A DNA stretch of 64,000 nt from Globodera rostochiensis (lineage: Eukaryota; Nematoda; Chromadorea; Rhabditida; Heteroderidae). The stretch spans positions 602,885 to 666,884 of the forward strand of contig JAEVLN010000032.1 of the NCBI GenBank assembly GCA_018350325.1. The letters run 5' to 3'. A program made the position numbers and the translations under genes. Each line of letters begins with the position of its first letter. Within the stretch, counting starts at the first letter, position 1. This document shows, one piece after another, positions 42,570 to 54,200 of this stretch. The notes below the pieces were generated by a model, which was given only the letters and a program-made list of their open reading frames with translations, ran no database searches and was not told where the DNA came from.

Positions 42570-43128
42570 AAATCTTATTAAACATTTTTAAAATTTATTT
42601 TGACAAATTAAAATAGCTTTTGCAATGCACATTATTTCAAAATATAAGTCCCATATACTTCTCACAAGTAAATTGTGCTTTTTTAAATTTAGATGTATGC
42701 TTAGTTTTTTTCTTGTTGATTTAAAATATAGCTTAGCAATGCGATAAAAAGCTCGTGAGATAATTGGCTAATTAATTCACAAATCAAACTTTTTTTTTCT
42801 GATATATTTATATTTATTATTCATTTTATCTCTTGACAAAAATGTTTTTTAAATTTTTCTAATAAATCAAATAACAATTAAATGCAAAGTTAAAATAAAA
42901 GAATTTGTTTATAATAATAGATAGGGATAGTAGTATTTTTATGTTTTAACATATTTTTTGGTGGATTCCTTGCCATGAGAGAAGCCCAAAAATAATATTT
43001 GTTTTGAATTAGGGCGACTTTTTAGCACATATTAAAACATATTTTGGGGGTATTTTTTAGCACATATTTACTGACATATTTTAAGCTTTTTTCGTCATTG
43101 TCTTCAACTTCAATTCCCTCATCCAACA

Positions 43129-43309
43129 TCAATTTTTCTTTTTGAATTCTGCTTTACTTTTAGGGGGATGGGGGTAGGCGGTAGCTAATGCTCCGTGTGT
43201 CGTTGTGTCTTTTTCAAATTGAACTTGTTTCGCAGCTTCTTCATCCGGGTCCACATTTTCGCTGTTCTCCTTTTTATCCAAGTCGGCAATAATCAGGCCG
43301 CTATCAGCG
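43129..43309 (-). CDS. Possible small acidic/basic ORF, unrecognised
   Basis: From an ATG at 43309 the frame reads about 60 residues, acidic and polar (DKKENSENVDPDEEAAK) and ending KSKAEFKKKN before a stop. The codon content is less AT-biased than its surroundings, which suggests coding or former coding DNA. No family was recognised and no neighbouring exon could be joined. Confidence 0.3.
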
Positions 43310-43429
43310 TCCATAAGTAAAAATCTTGTTATAATGCCGCTATTGGAAATTGAATGTGAAAGCAGTAAAAAAGTTATGAATAAAATTGAAGAATTGAGCA
43401 ATTAAATGAAAACATGACGTAACATTAGC

Positions 43430-43590
43430 AGAACGTAACAGTGCGAAATTTAAGGTGGCAAAATGTAACTTTTTAGCTGGGGAGGCAAACCGTAATGGAG
43501 GAAAAATGTACAGTTGGCAAAACGTAAGGAGGCAAAATGTAACATTTTGGCTGAGGAGGCAAAACGTAATGGAGGCAAAATGTAGGGTAA
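43430..43590. repeat. GGAGGCAAAATGTAA word array
   Basis: Six or more copies of (GGAGG)CAAAA(T/C)GTAA in direct orientation. Overlapping ORFs are translations of the array. Confidence 0.65.
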
Positions 43591-43652
43591 CCATAGATAC
43601 GACTTCTGGTTTTACTCGATACCAGGGCCGTAAAAGGCCCGGCGGTGCCAAC

Positions 43653-43851
43653 CAGGGATGGGCGGAATTCCGACTTCCGAAGTTCCGACTTCCGAGTTCC
43701 GACATTTTTTGAGCTCGGAATTCCGAGTTCCGACTTCCGAAAATTTTTGACAATGCGGAATTCCGAGTTCCGACTTCCGAAAAATTTTTAGGCCCCGGAA
43801 TTCCGACTTCCGAGTTCCGAAATTTTCTAAGGTCGTCGGCGCCCATCCCTG
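43653..43851. mobile_element. hAT-like element, 199 bp, perfect 8 bp duplication
   Basis: Ends CAGGGATGGGCGG and CGCCCATCCCTG are inverted repeats; GTGCCAAC flanks both sides (43645-43652 and 43852-43859). The interior is an array of CCGAGTTCCGACTTCCGA-type words. It inserted into a copy of the dispersed GGCGGTGCC(AAC)CGATAGGCGCCGCC motif. A partial relative lies at 55588-55700. Confidence 0.85.
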
Positions 43852-44019
43852 GTGCCAACCGATAGGCGCCGCCGGGAAAATTTTGAATTTTTTGATGGGA
43901 TTTGGTAAAAAATTGCTCAAAAAACTACAAATGTTACAAACCAAAAGGGTCCTCAAAAATTTTTTGTGAGAAGTTGGAAGGAAATTGGGTGAAATGAAGA
44001 AGAATTTTCGTGTAGAAAG

Positions 44020-44879
44020 TAGAGCCCGGTAAAAAAAAATTTCCGGGAACGGGAACGGGGTTTTCAAAAAGAACGGGACGGGAATCCCGAACGGGAATCC
44101 CGTCTTTTTCCCGTTCCCGTAGAAATCCCGTTCAATTTTTAACGGGAATCCCGCGGGAACGGGAAAAATTTTGAAAATTTTTAAACTAAGAATTTTTCGA
44201 AATTTTTTTTGGCGGGCACTTTGAGATAAATTTCTGATATACAATTGGAGGGTCCGACAACGCCGATAGGCGCCGTCGGAAAATTTTAAAACATTTTTGT
44301 TAAGAAAATTGCTCAAAATTTTCGAATTTTTTCCGATTTGCGAATTTTTCAAAATTCAAATTTTTGAGAATTTCTTTTCTCGAGGTGGAGGGGGGGGGTC
44401 GGCGGTGCCGATAGGCGCCGCCGAGAAAATTTTGCATTTTTTGCTCAATTTGATAAGAGATTTGCTACCAAAATCTTAAAAATACGTAAGTTTTTTTAAG
44501 CTTTTGAAATCTTAATTGATTCAGAAAATCAGAAACCAACAGAATATGGCACATTTTGGGTGGGTTCGGCGGTGCCGATAGGCGCCGCCGTTAAAAAAAT
44601 TTGAAATTTTAGCATTTTTGTGATGAAAATTGGTACAAAATTGTTAAATTTTTGAAAACATTTCGCCAAGAAAAATAAACAGGAACGGTAAAATACTGAA
44701 ATAAAATTTCCGGGAACGGGAACGGGAACGGGGTTTTCAAAAAGAACGGGACGGGAATCCCGAACGGGAATCCCGTCTTTTTCCCGTTCCCGTAAAAAAT
44801 CCCGCCCGGCGAAAAAGACGGGAACGGGACCGGGATTCCCGTACTTTTCCCGCGGGAATCCCGTTCCCGCCGGGCTCTA
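44020..44879. mobile_element. hAT-like element, 860 bp, perfect 8 bp duplication
   Basis: Ends TAGAGCCCGG and CCGGGCTCTA are perfect inverted repeats and GTAGAAAG flanks both sides (44012-44019 and 44880-44887). Near each end is a block of about 110-170 bp built from CGGGAACGGGA/TCCCGTTCCCG words; the two blocks are close copies. The middle holds three GCCGATAGGCGCCG(C/T)CG copies at about 44260, 44405 and 44570. There is no transposase ORF. Confidence 0.88.
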
Positions 44880-45003
44880 GTAGAAAGAACATATCACCAA
44901 ACAGTTGAAAAATAATTCCACACTCTCTGATAATTCCACACTCTCTAATAATTCCGCCCTTTCTGAGGAGGTTGAAAAATAATTCCACATGTGGAATTAC
45001 GAG

Positions 45004-45895
45004 TAGGGGTCGTTTGCGTCTGGCCAGTTGCGTCTGGCCGTTTGCGTCTGGCCGTTTGCGTCTGGCCGTTTGCGTCTGGCCGTTTGCGTCTCAGGGCCGT
45101 TTGCGTCTGGCCGTTTGCGTCTGGCCGGTCGAGTCCCAGTACAAAAAAGGTCGACTAAGTCCCACCAACAAAAATGTTTCTAGATTTTAATGATAAGCAA
45201 AATTTTTATCAGGCGATGAAGCAATTGTACAACAAAATAACAAATTAACTAAACAGATTAATTCATTTGGTAATTGCCTGAAATTCCCCTAAGTGCTTCA
45301 ATAATTAAATGGGGATTGATTTGGTTCTGGATGTACTGGTGATCGTCTTGGAGTTGAGGTAGCGCCGCTTTTGCGTTGTTCTTTGATTTAAAATCTAGCA
45401 ATTTTTCTTTTTAAAAGCAAAAGGACGGAATTAGAATTCTGGAATTTAAAAAGGACAAAAATCATTTCGGAATCTGAAATTCGCTGCGCTGTGCTGGCAG
45501 TTATGTTCCCCAACGGTCTTCAGGACAACATCGTCCAGTGATGTGTGCACGCGCCCCCGGCATTTGACATCACTTCGTTGATGTTCGCAGCGCCAAAATT
45601 TGACATCTCTGTCGGCGTTGAACATGTGGAAGACGTACAGGCAGCCCTCATGTTCAAGCTTTTTGTTGTTTTTCTTGGTTTTTATTTCTTGAATTTCCAT
45701 TTACGCTAAAACATGAACTTTGAAGAAAATAGTAGATTGAAATTGATTTTGCGGTAAAAACATTTTTTATTGTGCGACTTAGTCTGCCTTTTTAAGTACT
45801 GAGACGCAAACGGCCAGACGCAAACGGCCCTGAGACGCAAACGGCCAGACGCAAACGGCCAGACGCAACTGGCCAGACGCAAACGGCCCGCTTCG
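45004..45895. mobile_element. DNA transposon with CCGTTTGCGTCTGG terminal arrays carrying a FLYWCH ORF
   Basis: The left end (about 45009-45127) has seven copies of GGCCGTTTGCGTCTG; the right end (45797-45890) has six copies of its reverse complement, so the arrays form terminal inverted repeats. GGAATTACGAG and GGAATTACAAG flank the element (44993-45003 and 45896-45906), a probable target duplication with one mismatch. The host site is a copy of the array-end motif also seen at 30580-30600. Inside is one FLYWCH-type zinc finger ORF. The size and the FLYWCH domain suggest a Mutator-related element, which is inference. Confidence 0.75.
45446..45700 (-). CDS. FLYWCH-type zinc finger protein (84 aa) within a transposon
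   Basis: Single-exon ORF. Residues about 18-70 fit the FLYWCH pattern: GCLYVFHMF near the start, FWRCEHQRSDVKCRGRVH with the first cysteine pair, and VGEHNCQH at the end where family members have H-x-H. FLYWCH fingers bind DNA and are often joined to MULE transposases; here only the finger is present. The ORF lies between inverted terminal arrays and so probably belongs to the element. It may be an exon of a longer transposase-derived gene or a remnant. Confidence 0.65.
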   Translation of the reverse strand: MEIQEIKTKKNNKKLEHEGCLYVFHMFNADRDVKFWRCEHQRSDVKCRGRVHTSLDDVVLKTVGEHNCQHSAANFRFRNDFCPF

Positions 45896-46455
45896 GGAAT
45901 TACAAGAGTGAATACGGTATATGATTTTGGCGTTATGATTTACACAAATGAAAATTAATTCGCTTTTTAAATAATCGTTAATGCACTATGCCAATCTTTT
46001 TGTTTTGCAGAAATTGAAAATAGGCTTTTTGTTTGATTCATTTTTTGTGAACACATTTTTACGTCACATTCACATTCTTCCCCAATGAGTAGTCATCATC
46101 GTCGAATTTCGGGCGATCTTTCATTGGGACGCATTAGCTGCGATTTCTTCGTCATTCTTTGCTTAGGTGAGAAAATGATGTTTCTAGGGGGGTATTCCGG
46201 GGGGTGAAAAATCCGAATCTGACCCCCCCCCCTCCCTAATTTTGACCAATTCCGAACCCGAATTGGACCAGTTTTTCGAAAATTCAACATTTTCTAAAAA
46301 TTAAATTTGCCTCAAAATCTTTCAAAAAGGACAAAATACAACGAAAAGGAAAATAAAACGGTGAGCGGGGCACAAGCTGAATTTATTATGCTTTTTTTGT
46401 TTAAATTTCAAAAAAATTCCTTAAAAAAAATTGTTTTTTTTTCATTGTTTTTCAG

Positions 46456-49400
46456 CTGTTCCCCTGCTGATTTTTCACGAATGGGTGACGCCGTACAAGC
46501 GCGGCTTTTATTGCGACGACGAGTCCATCCGGTACCCGTACAGGCCAAGCACAGTGAGCCGACAAATGCTGATCGTGATCGGTATCATGATCCCGACCCT
46601 ATTGGTACGGTGTGTGACGAAACTCTGGTGCCAATTCTTGAAATTTTGAAAAATTCCTGGAATTTTTGCAATGTTTTCTAACAAAATTGTCCCCACGTAA
46701 CTATCTCGGCACCTCCATGAAAGCTAAAAATTGAACAAACAAAAAAATTGCTTTTACTCCCCCGGGGCGTTGTCAACAAATAGTTTCATTAATTTTAATG
46801 ATTTTTTTAAAGAAATTGGCTCAAACCTCGTGAAAAATGGCTTTTCTCTTAAAATGTTATTATTTTTGAAAAGGATCTTTTTTTTAAAATAAAATTTTTA
46901 GATAATGGGCGCTGAATTGTTACGTTCATTGGTGTGGGAGCGCCAATGTCCCGAAGAGTTTGGCATTTATCGCTACAAAAAGGTCAATGTCCATCGACTC
47001 ATTGTGCGCCTTTACGTTTTTATCGGTTTAAAAATTATTACATTTTTTTTTTAATTTTGTAAAATTTTAGGTTATTTTTTGCTTGGCATTTGCTTTAACC
47101 AACTGATGGTCGATATTGCGAAGGTTTTTTGTTTTGTTTTGGTGTTAACAAAAAATTGGGAAAAAATGTGTCAGCATTGAGATAAAGAATTTTTTGGACA
47201 AATTTTCTGACGTTTCAATAGGGTTTCCTAAGTTTTTTATGCAAATTCAGAGTTTTTGTGAAAATTTCATAAGAAAAATGCAGTAAAAACGAAAAATGTA
47301 CCCTTAAAAATCAAAAAATTTTCAAACCTAAAAATGCTCCCCTAAAAAATGACGTTTTCTTGGACCAAAAATCCACCCCCAAAGGTCGATATTTTTCCTA
47401 AAAATTTTTGATTTAATATTTTTTATAAAATTTTCAAAAACATATAAAAAAATAATACATTTATAATTGTGAGAGCAAAATTAACGAACATTGGCGAATT
47501 TTGAAGGGTTTTGCGCATAAAATGACCGGGTTTGGTCAGTTTTAGCCCATTTTTTAATCAATATTTTGGCCCTTTTTGGGGTTTTTGGTCCATATTTTGG
47601 GGGGTTTTATATTTTAAGTCCATATTTTCGTTTTTTTAGTCCATATAAATCCGGGCTCTGGTTATAAGCATTCAAAAATTGGCAATCCTGCAGAATGGGT
47701 GTCTCAATTTTTTTTTCAAAAAATCGAGTTTTTAAATTTTACAATAAATATTGAAAAAGGTCGTTCCGGGGTTTTCTGATGCGTAGAATTCGAATCTGAT
47801 ATCCTAAAATTCAAATTAATGCATTTGGCTGTTGTTTTTGGAAAAGAATAGTTTTTTTTTGAAAATGAGGGCTATTACCAAAATAAAGTAATTTGATAAA
47901 AAATCTTAGACAAAATCAAAGATTGACAAAATCTAAGGTCAGATTCGTGATCAGCACCCCCGAAACCCTCCGAATATAAATTTTTAGCTCTAATAACAAT
48001 GTATGAAGTAGGGACACCCATTCTCTGCAGGATTGCCCAAAAATCTGTAACTTTTTCCAATTTTTTTAAAAAACAAATTTTCAGTACACAATTGGACGCC
48101 ATCGTCCCCATTTCATGGACGTGTGCAAACCGGCCACCAAACTTCCCACCCGTGGCCCATCGGACGATGTCACACGAATGGTGGTCAAAGAATTTCGCAC
48201 CAATTGTCCACCCGACGAACACACGTACGTCTTGAACACATTTTTAACCTGAAAAAATTGAAAGTTTTTTTTTCAAAAAAAAAAACGCAAATTTTTTTGT
48301 TCTTAGGTATGTGACGGATTTTGAGTGTTTGGGAGAGAACAAATATTTGATTCACGAGTCCATGCTGTCCTTCTACTCGGGCCATGCCGCATTCTCAGTT
48401 TTATGCTGCATGGTACACAGCGGTGATGTTTTATTTATTTTTTATTATTTTTTTTTGTAATTTATTGCAATTAAGTTTTGATCAAATTTCTACAAAAATT
48501 GCTTGTTTTTACGTTGACTTCTTTTCTTTATGACCATTTTGAAAATGCATATCTTTGTCTTCTCTTTTTTTTTGTTTGCTAAAATTTTTTAACAAAAATG
48601 CAATAGAAAACAAAAAATACCATTTTGAAAAAGCTTTAAATCAGTCATATTTCTATAATAAGCGATTGGATGTTCATTAAAATGTTATACGTTTTTAATT
48701 ACAAAAAAAAATAAAATAAAGAAATAAAAAATTTTGTAACTCTTACCATTTTGTATAGTAACTTTTTTAAAGAAATATCCAATCGCTTAGATATAGCTTA
48801 CATAAAATAAGATCTTTTGAATAGGGATGTAACGTAGGTCTGAAAAAAATGTCCGGAATTCCGGATCCCGGGTTACAACATCCCTGTTTCGAACTGGTAC
48901 CAAATTGTCATGGTTTGGTTGAGAAAAAGTTATGTTCATCAACGGCAGCACTGAATTATATTGTTCGGGTCGGTTTGTTCGAGAGTCCCTTCCGTCCGTC
49001 CCCTTCGACTCGGGCATGTTCAAAAAATTCCGGGAATTCTATTGGATCAACGCCGGGGGGACGGACACTTGGGCTCACGAAAAAAAAATCAATCTTTGCT
49101 GATCAGAGTGATCACACTAATCGTTTTCTACTCAATTTTTTTTGATTGATCAGTTGTATCTGCAAGCGCGTCTGTATCGCCCGCTGATCAGCAAGCTGGT
49201 GTTGCCGGCGGTCCAATTTTCGCTGTTCGGCGGCGCCGCTTTTGTCGCGTACAGTCGGGTCAGCAACTACAAACATCACTGGTCCGACGTGTTGGTGGGC
49301 GCGTTAGTCGGCACCGCCATTGGCTTGATCAATGTGAGGGGGGGGGGGGGGGAGTTGGGCAGCAAAATTGGTGGTGATCAGTAAATTAGTGATCAATAAT

Positions 49401-50604
49401 GATCATTGAAAAAATTTAACGCAAAAATTTACAAAATGAGCGCCAACCCAACCCCTAAAACTCAGTTTGGCTTTCGGTTATCGCTTCAGATCAGTTTTTT
49501 GTTAACCGAACAATCAAAAACCGCAACATTTTTGCCTTTTTGGTAGTCCGATGTGCTGCTAATTTGGTGTGTACTTGTAGCTTATGGCATTGGCCCAAAA
49601 GTTTTCGCCATTTTTCGGGTAAAGCCCCGAACCATTTTCGGGGTCCCGGACATTTGCGGCCAAAATGTGGTTTTATAACCCCTTTTCGGACAAAATTGGC
49701 AAAATGTTTGGCCAAAAAATGTCGGATTTTCGTTGGAACCGCAAATGTCCGGGACACGGACCCGACAGCTAAAACCCCCGACACTCGGGCCCGGTCTAAC
49801 CTAAAACCTCTAAAGAAGACATTTTTGGTAAAAAAATTCACAGCAATTTTTGGTGTGTCACATTTAAAAGACATTTTTCTAGAAAAAAAACAATTTAAGG
49901 CAATTTTTATTGCGGAATTGTTCCATCGGCGTGAGATGCCCACCGAGTACCGAGCCAAACGTCGTCTGTTTGGCAAATACACGCAGGTGCCGCCGTCTGC
50001 AACCGCCGCCGCCACCGGCGACTATCAACGGGGGGAGACAGAGGAGGAGCCGGCCAACAACCATCATCTGCACCAATTGGACACCGTCCGCATTGTGAAC
50101 GATGGACCACCACACGGAGGGGACACAATGGTGGGCATTATTGTATTACTATAGTAGGGCATGGATGGAAAAATCACCACGTTCGGGATGAAGTCCAGTG
50201 GGATGGGGGGGGGCATTTTTCGAAAATCCCTAACCCGGCAATTTTCAACAGGATGGCATTTTAGAAATCCCGGGGCCGGCAATTTTCCCCGAATCTCCCC
50301 CCCCCCCCCCCTCCCGGAGTGCTTTCTGGTGTAAGCCGGAGTGCTTTCTGGTGTAAGCCCGCCGGATCCCCAAAGAAAACTCTAATTAAATCAATTAATG
50401 TAATAAGCATGCCCCGAGGGGCTATCTGTCGGCTAAAAATGAAAACAATTTTATCCCCTCCAGCAGCAGCAGCAGCAACAACAACAGCATCGTCAACCGC
50501 AAATTCGCATGGTGCCAATTCGTCGTCAATTTCCCGCTGATGAGGCGGGAAGGGGGCGGGACGAGCTGTCGCCAAACAATGCCGTGACCAGCAGCAAATT
50601 TTAA
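46456..50604 (+). CDS. Lipid phosphate phosphatase (PAP2 / PLPP family), first exon not found
   Basis: Eight exons join in frame: 46456-46604, 46902-47025, 47071-47123, 48085-48224, 48307-48412, 49154-49333, 49900-50130, 50464-50604 (stop). PAP2 catalytic motifs are present: K-YTIGRHRPHF (K from the exon ending 47123), FYSGHAAF, and SRVSNYKHHWSDV, with the phosphatase His residues. VTPYKRGFYCDDESIRYP is typical of animal PLPP1-3, integral membrane enzymes with six helices that dephosphorylate phosphatidate, lysophosphatidate and sphingosine-1-phosphate at the cell surface. The C-terminal tail is hydrophilic with a CAG-encoded Gln run. The exon carrying the first membrane helix and start codon was not identified upstream; the intervening DNA holds transposons. 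It converges with METAP1. The first of the three motifs is split by a 961 bp intron. Confidence 0.88.
48822..48885. mobile_element. Small TAGGGATGTAAC-ended element in phosphatase intron
   Basis: TAGGGATGTAAC at the left and GTTACAACATCCCT at the right are inverted; CCGGAATTCCGGATCC words lie between. Flanks share about 6 of 8 bases. It is a short relative of the hAT-like elements described elsewhere in the window. Confidence 0.45.
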
Positions 50605-51281
50605 ACAACACCAAAGCGCAGATCACACAATTCTCAATGCAAAAATCCGTTTTATTTGTCACGCTAGATTGTAATATAACGCTCTCTCTCTGCTTTTTCA
50701 CTGATTATTAGAGCCCGGGTCCGGCAGGACGGAATCCCGGGGTTTTTTTGCTGGTAAAACCCGGATCCTGGTTGATTTTTACTTCTGGAATCCGGATCCG
50801 GTAATCTTTAAAATTCCGGGCTCTAGTGATTATCGAATGGAACCCTCTCGCCTTCTCCACAACGATCTGACCCCCGCATTCGCTTGCTTCTTGATCTTTC
50901 CCCGCGCTTTCGCCAGTTTTACAGTATTTGAATATCACACATGTTCCACTACCAAAAGCACAGTATATTATACTCACTACTACTATATTACGCTTTCATT
51001 TCCGGCCCGGCATGTGTACTGTAATTGGTCAATGAAAAATGGTACAACAGTCATTTTTTAATGTGATTGTTGTTTTAAATAAACAATTAATGGAAAGCTA
51101 AAGGAGCTTTAATACATATGCTTGAATAAAACGGATAAAAAAGAATATGAGTATAACAAATTTATATTTTTTTTTGCCCAAAATTTCTACAGAAAACAGT
51201 AGAATTCATAGACAATAAATTATGGAGAGAGAGAAGACGAAAATTTGTGTGCGTGTGCATTTTCTAATCATAAAAAGATTT
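50605..51281. other. Intergenic region between convergent PLPP and METAP1 genes
   Basis: Contains the 117 bp hAT-like element 50709-50825 and a possible polyadenylation signal AATAAA at 51076-51081 for the plus-strand gene. No gene seen. Confidence 0.5.
50709..50825. mobile_element. hAT-like element, 117 bp
   Basis: Ends TAGAGCCCGG and CCGGGCTCTA are the same as those of the 860 bp element at 44020-44879. Flanks CTGATTAT and GTGATTAT match at 7 of 8 bases. The interior is an array of CCGGATCC/CCGGG words. Confidence 0.8.
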
Positions 51282-54200
51282 TTATGGATCAGCCGTCGTA
51301 TTGTTGTTGTTGCAGTTGTAGCCCAATTGTTCCAGCTGATCCATGAACCATGGCCGTCCGCCCGCTCGTTCTGTCAGCACATCACATCCCGTCTCCGTGA
51401 CCAGCATCGTTTGCTCAAACTGAGCTGACGGGCCTGAACAGTTTTTTTTGATCATTTAAAAGTGATCACTTAGACAAAACATGAGTGATCAGATCTGTCT
51501 ACGTGATCCAAAAACAGGGTCAGAGCAGGGTGAACGGATTTCTCAGCAAAATGCCATTTTTTGAACGAAAGAAGCTAAAAAAAAAGGCTATTTTCGGAAA
51601 TTCAACGAACCCGTTATGAGAATTTTTAATTTAAATTAAAGCATAAAAATTGCTGTTTGAGTATCCCAACCAAAAATCAGCATTTCAAGTTTACCCCGGA
51701 AATGCAAAATGTTCGTGACAAGAATCGATCGAGAATCTCGTCGAGATTTCGATCAAGAATCTCGATCGGTCCGATCTCTACTCACGTCCGTCTTTTGTCA
51801 CCGCAGTCCATCCGTCCGGCCATTGGTCGTCATCTAAACATACAAAATCCGAATTTATTAATTGATCACTGATCGGGCGTGCGGGCCCAACCGACCATAG
51901 CTTCCGGCGTTGATCATCGGTTCGATGGTGAACGCGTTGCCCGCCTTCATCACCCCGACCGTTTTGTTCTTTGCATAGTGCGGCACATTTGGCGCCGTGT
52001 GGAACAAACGATGGATGCCGTGACCTGAGAAAACAAAATTTAAATTTCGAATTTTATTAAAAAAAATTTCGGAAGAAACACCAACAAACTAAGGACTCAT
52101 TCCTGGATTTTTTGCTTTATTAAACCAAGTTTCTTATATAAATTAAGCACAAAAATTCAACACAACACTGAATTTGTCATTATTTTAATTAAATTCTGAC
52201 AAAAACCTCATTGTTTTAAGTATAGTAATTTGAAAATTTTAAATACATCCTCCAGGCTACAAAAAAAATATATAAACAATTTTTGGAAAATTTAGTTATA
52301 ACTTCTAACAAATTCGGAGTAGCCAATACCTAATTTGAACGCCAAACCTAACAAAAAATCCAAAAAAATGGTTTTTTTTTCCGAAATCCGCTCACCACAA
52401 TATCGCCGGACCACGGAGAAGCCGTTGGCATTTGCATGCTTTTGGATCACATTGCCAATCTCGCGAAATTTGACGCCAGGCCGAACAATGTCAATTGCTT
52501 GACAAATGCATTCATAGGTGACCTGGTTAAAAAAATAAATAAAAAATCGGTTTTAAAAGCAAGAATTAAAAAAATATAATATAAAAAATCGACGATCACC
52601 GACCGCGATCAGTTTGCGCTTCTCCTCGCTGACAGCGTCGCCGACCAAAAATGTTTCATTCAAATCGCCATGGAAACCGCGATGGAACACCGTCACATCA
52701 ACTGCAACAACAATAAAAAATTAAAAAAAAATTTTTGATTTAAAATTGCCACCCTAGAGCAAGGACAATCGAGATTCTCGGTACTTTTCTCGATCGAGAT
52801 TTTTCCAAGCTCTATCAAAAACTTGATCAAAGAAATTTTGGCACCACCTCCCTCACCCCCCCCCCCCGAAATTTTCCAAGATTCTTGATCGAAATCTCGT
52901 TCGGGCTTCAAGTCCAGGCTCTAATTGGCACCTCGTCCCTCCCCTCCTATATAGTAAAAAAATTTCAAAAAAAAAACATTGCGACCGAATCTTTAAGTTT
53001 CTCGTAAACATATAAGCGTAGAATCTGAATTAGTTTCTCAACCCGCAACTCGTTTTCCAATAATCAAAAATCGCAATTTCTCAAAATTTTTTTGTATTCC
53101 CAAGACCTCCCCCCCCCCCTCCCCCCCTCAACTCGAGACCATTGCAAATGTCGCCGTTGACGAGCGCCCTTTTGTCCGGAATGCCATGGCAAATGACCTG
53201 GAAAAAAAAACAATGAAAACAGAATTCTCCCTATAAAAATTCAATTTTTGTTACAAAAATTTTCGTATAAATTGCAAAAAATTTTCAACAACAACAAAAA
53301 TATATGTGCCCCGGACGCACCCAACCACCCACCTCGTTGACCGATGTACAACAACTTTTCGGAAATTTGTAATAGCCAAGCGGACTGGGGTAACACTCGC
53401 GCTCCAGGCACGCCTCGTGCACAACGCGGTCAACCTCATCGGTGGTCACCTGCAGTCAGAAAACAAAAATGATCAAAAAAACAAAAACAAAAATTTGTCT
53501 GAACGAGGAAATATTTTTTCGAAAAATTCCGTTTCAAAAAATTAAAAATTTAAAACACAAAAAATTTTACGCCCGCAGCGATGGCACGCGCCGCCTCGTC
53601 GAGCACCTCGCGGCCCAGCTTGGCGGCCAGACGAATGCCCAGTTGTTCATCTTCAGTCAAGACCTTAAAGTCCATTTTGAATATATTTGGAATTCCATGC
53701 TCAAAATGCTGATCGAGTTTCATGTTCCCACTTCTACAAGTCCGAAAGCCCCTAAGCATTTTTCTCGATTTTTTGTTTTATACGAAAACATTTTTGACGA
53801 CTTTTTTTGCCAAAAGCCCCTTAAAAAATGCATTTTTCTCGATTTTATTTTGCCAAAAACCCCTAAAAATGCATTTTTCTCGATTTTATTTTGCTAAAGC
53901 CCCTAAAATGCGTTTTTTTTTTAATTTTATTTTGCCAAAAACCCCTAAAAAATGCATTTTTCTCGATTTTATTTTGCCAAAACCCCCTAAAAATGCACTT
54001 TTATCGATTTTATTTGTTAAAAGCCCCTAAAAAATGCAATTTCTCGATTTATTTTGTCTAAAGCCCCTAAAAAAAATGCATTTTTGTCGACTTTTCTCCT
54101 TGTTATGTTTGTAATTTTTACTAGTAGATTGTTTACTGTTTGTTGTCTAAGAAATTTCGTTAAAAGAAAAATTTTTCCTATTTTTTTTAACCAACCCGAA

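Larger units (their letters stand above)
39603..42655. repeat. Dispersed AT-rich repeat, copy 2, interrupted by LTR element
   Basis: 39603-39838 and 42570-42655 together match 680-960. The break point is exactly the AAATC target site of the LTR retrotransposon, which shows that the retrotransposon is younger than the repeat. Confidence 0.8.
42656..46455. other. Repeat-rich region upstream of the lipid phosphatase exons
   Basis: Holds AT-rich DNA, a GGAGGCAAAATGTAA word array (43430-43590), two nested hAT-like elements, and the FLYWCH element. One minus-strand ORF (43309-43129, starting MDADSGLIIADLDKKEN) has coding-like composition but no recognised family. The missing first exon of the downstream lipid phosphatase may be hidden here. 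Confidence 0.5.

Noticed and set aside
45309..45353. Candidate first exon of the lipid phosphatase (MGIDLVLDVLVIVLE)
   Set aside because: The peptide resembles a first membrane helix, but no donor gives the phase needed by the exon at 46456 and the segment lies inside the FLYWCH transposon.
49491..50154. ORFs of 174-204 aa across 49491-50154
   Set aside because: They read through intron sequence; only 49900-50130 on the plus strand fits the phosphatase splice pattern.
53722..54030. Plus-strand ORFs of about 100-150 aa across the METAP1 intron
   Set aside because: They are translations of the 42 bp tandem array.
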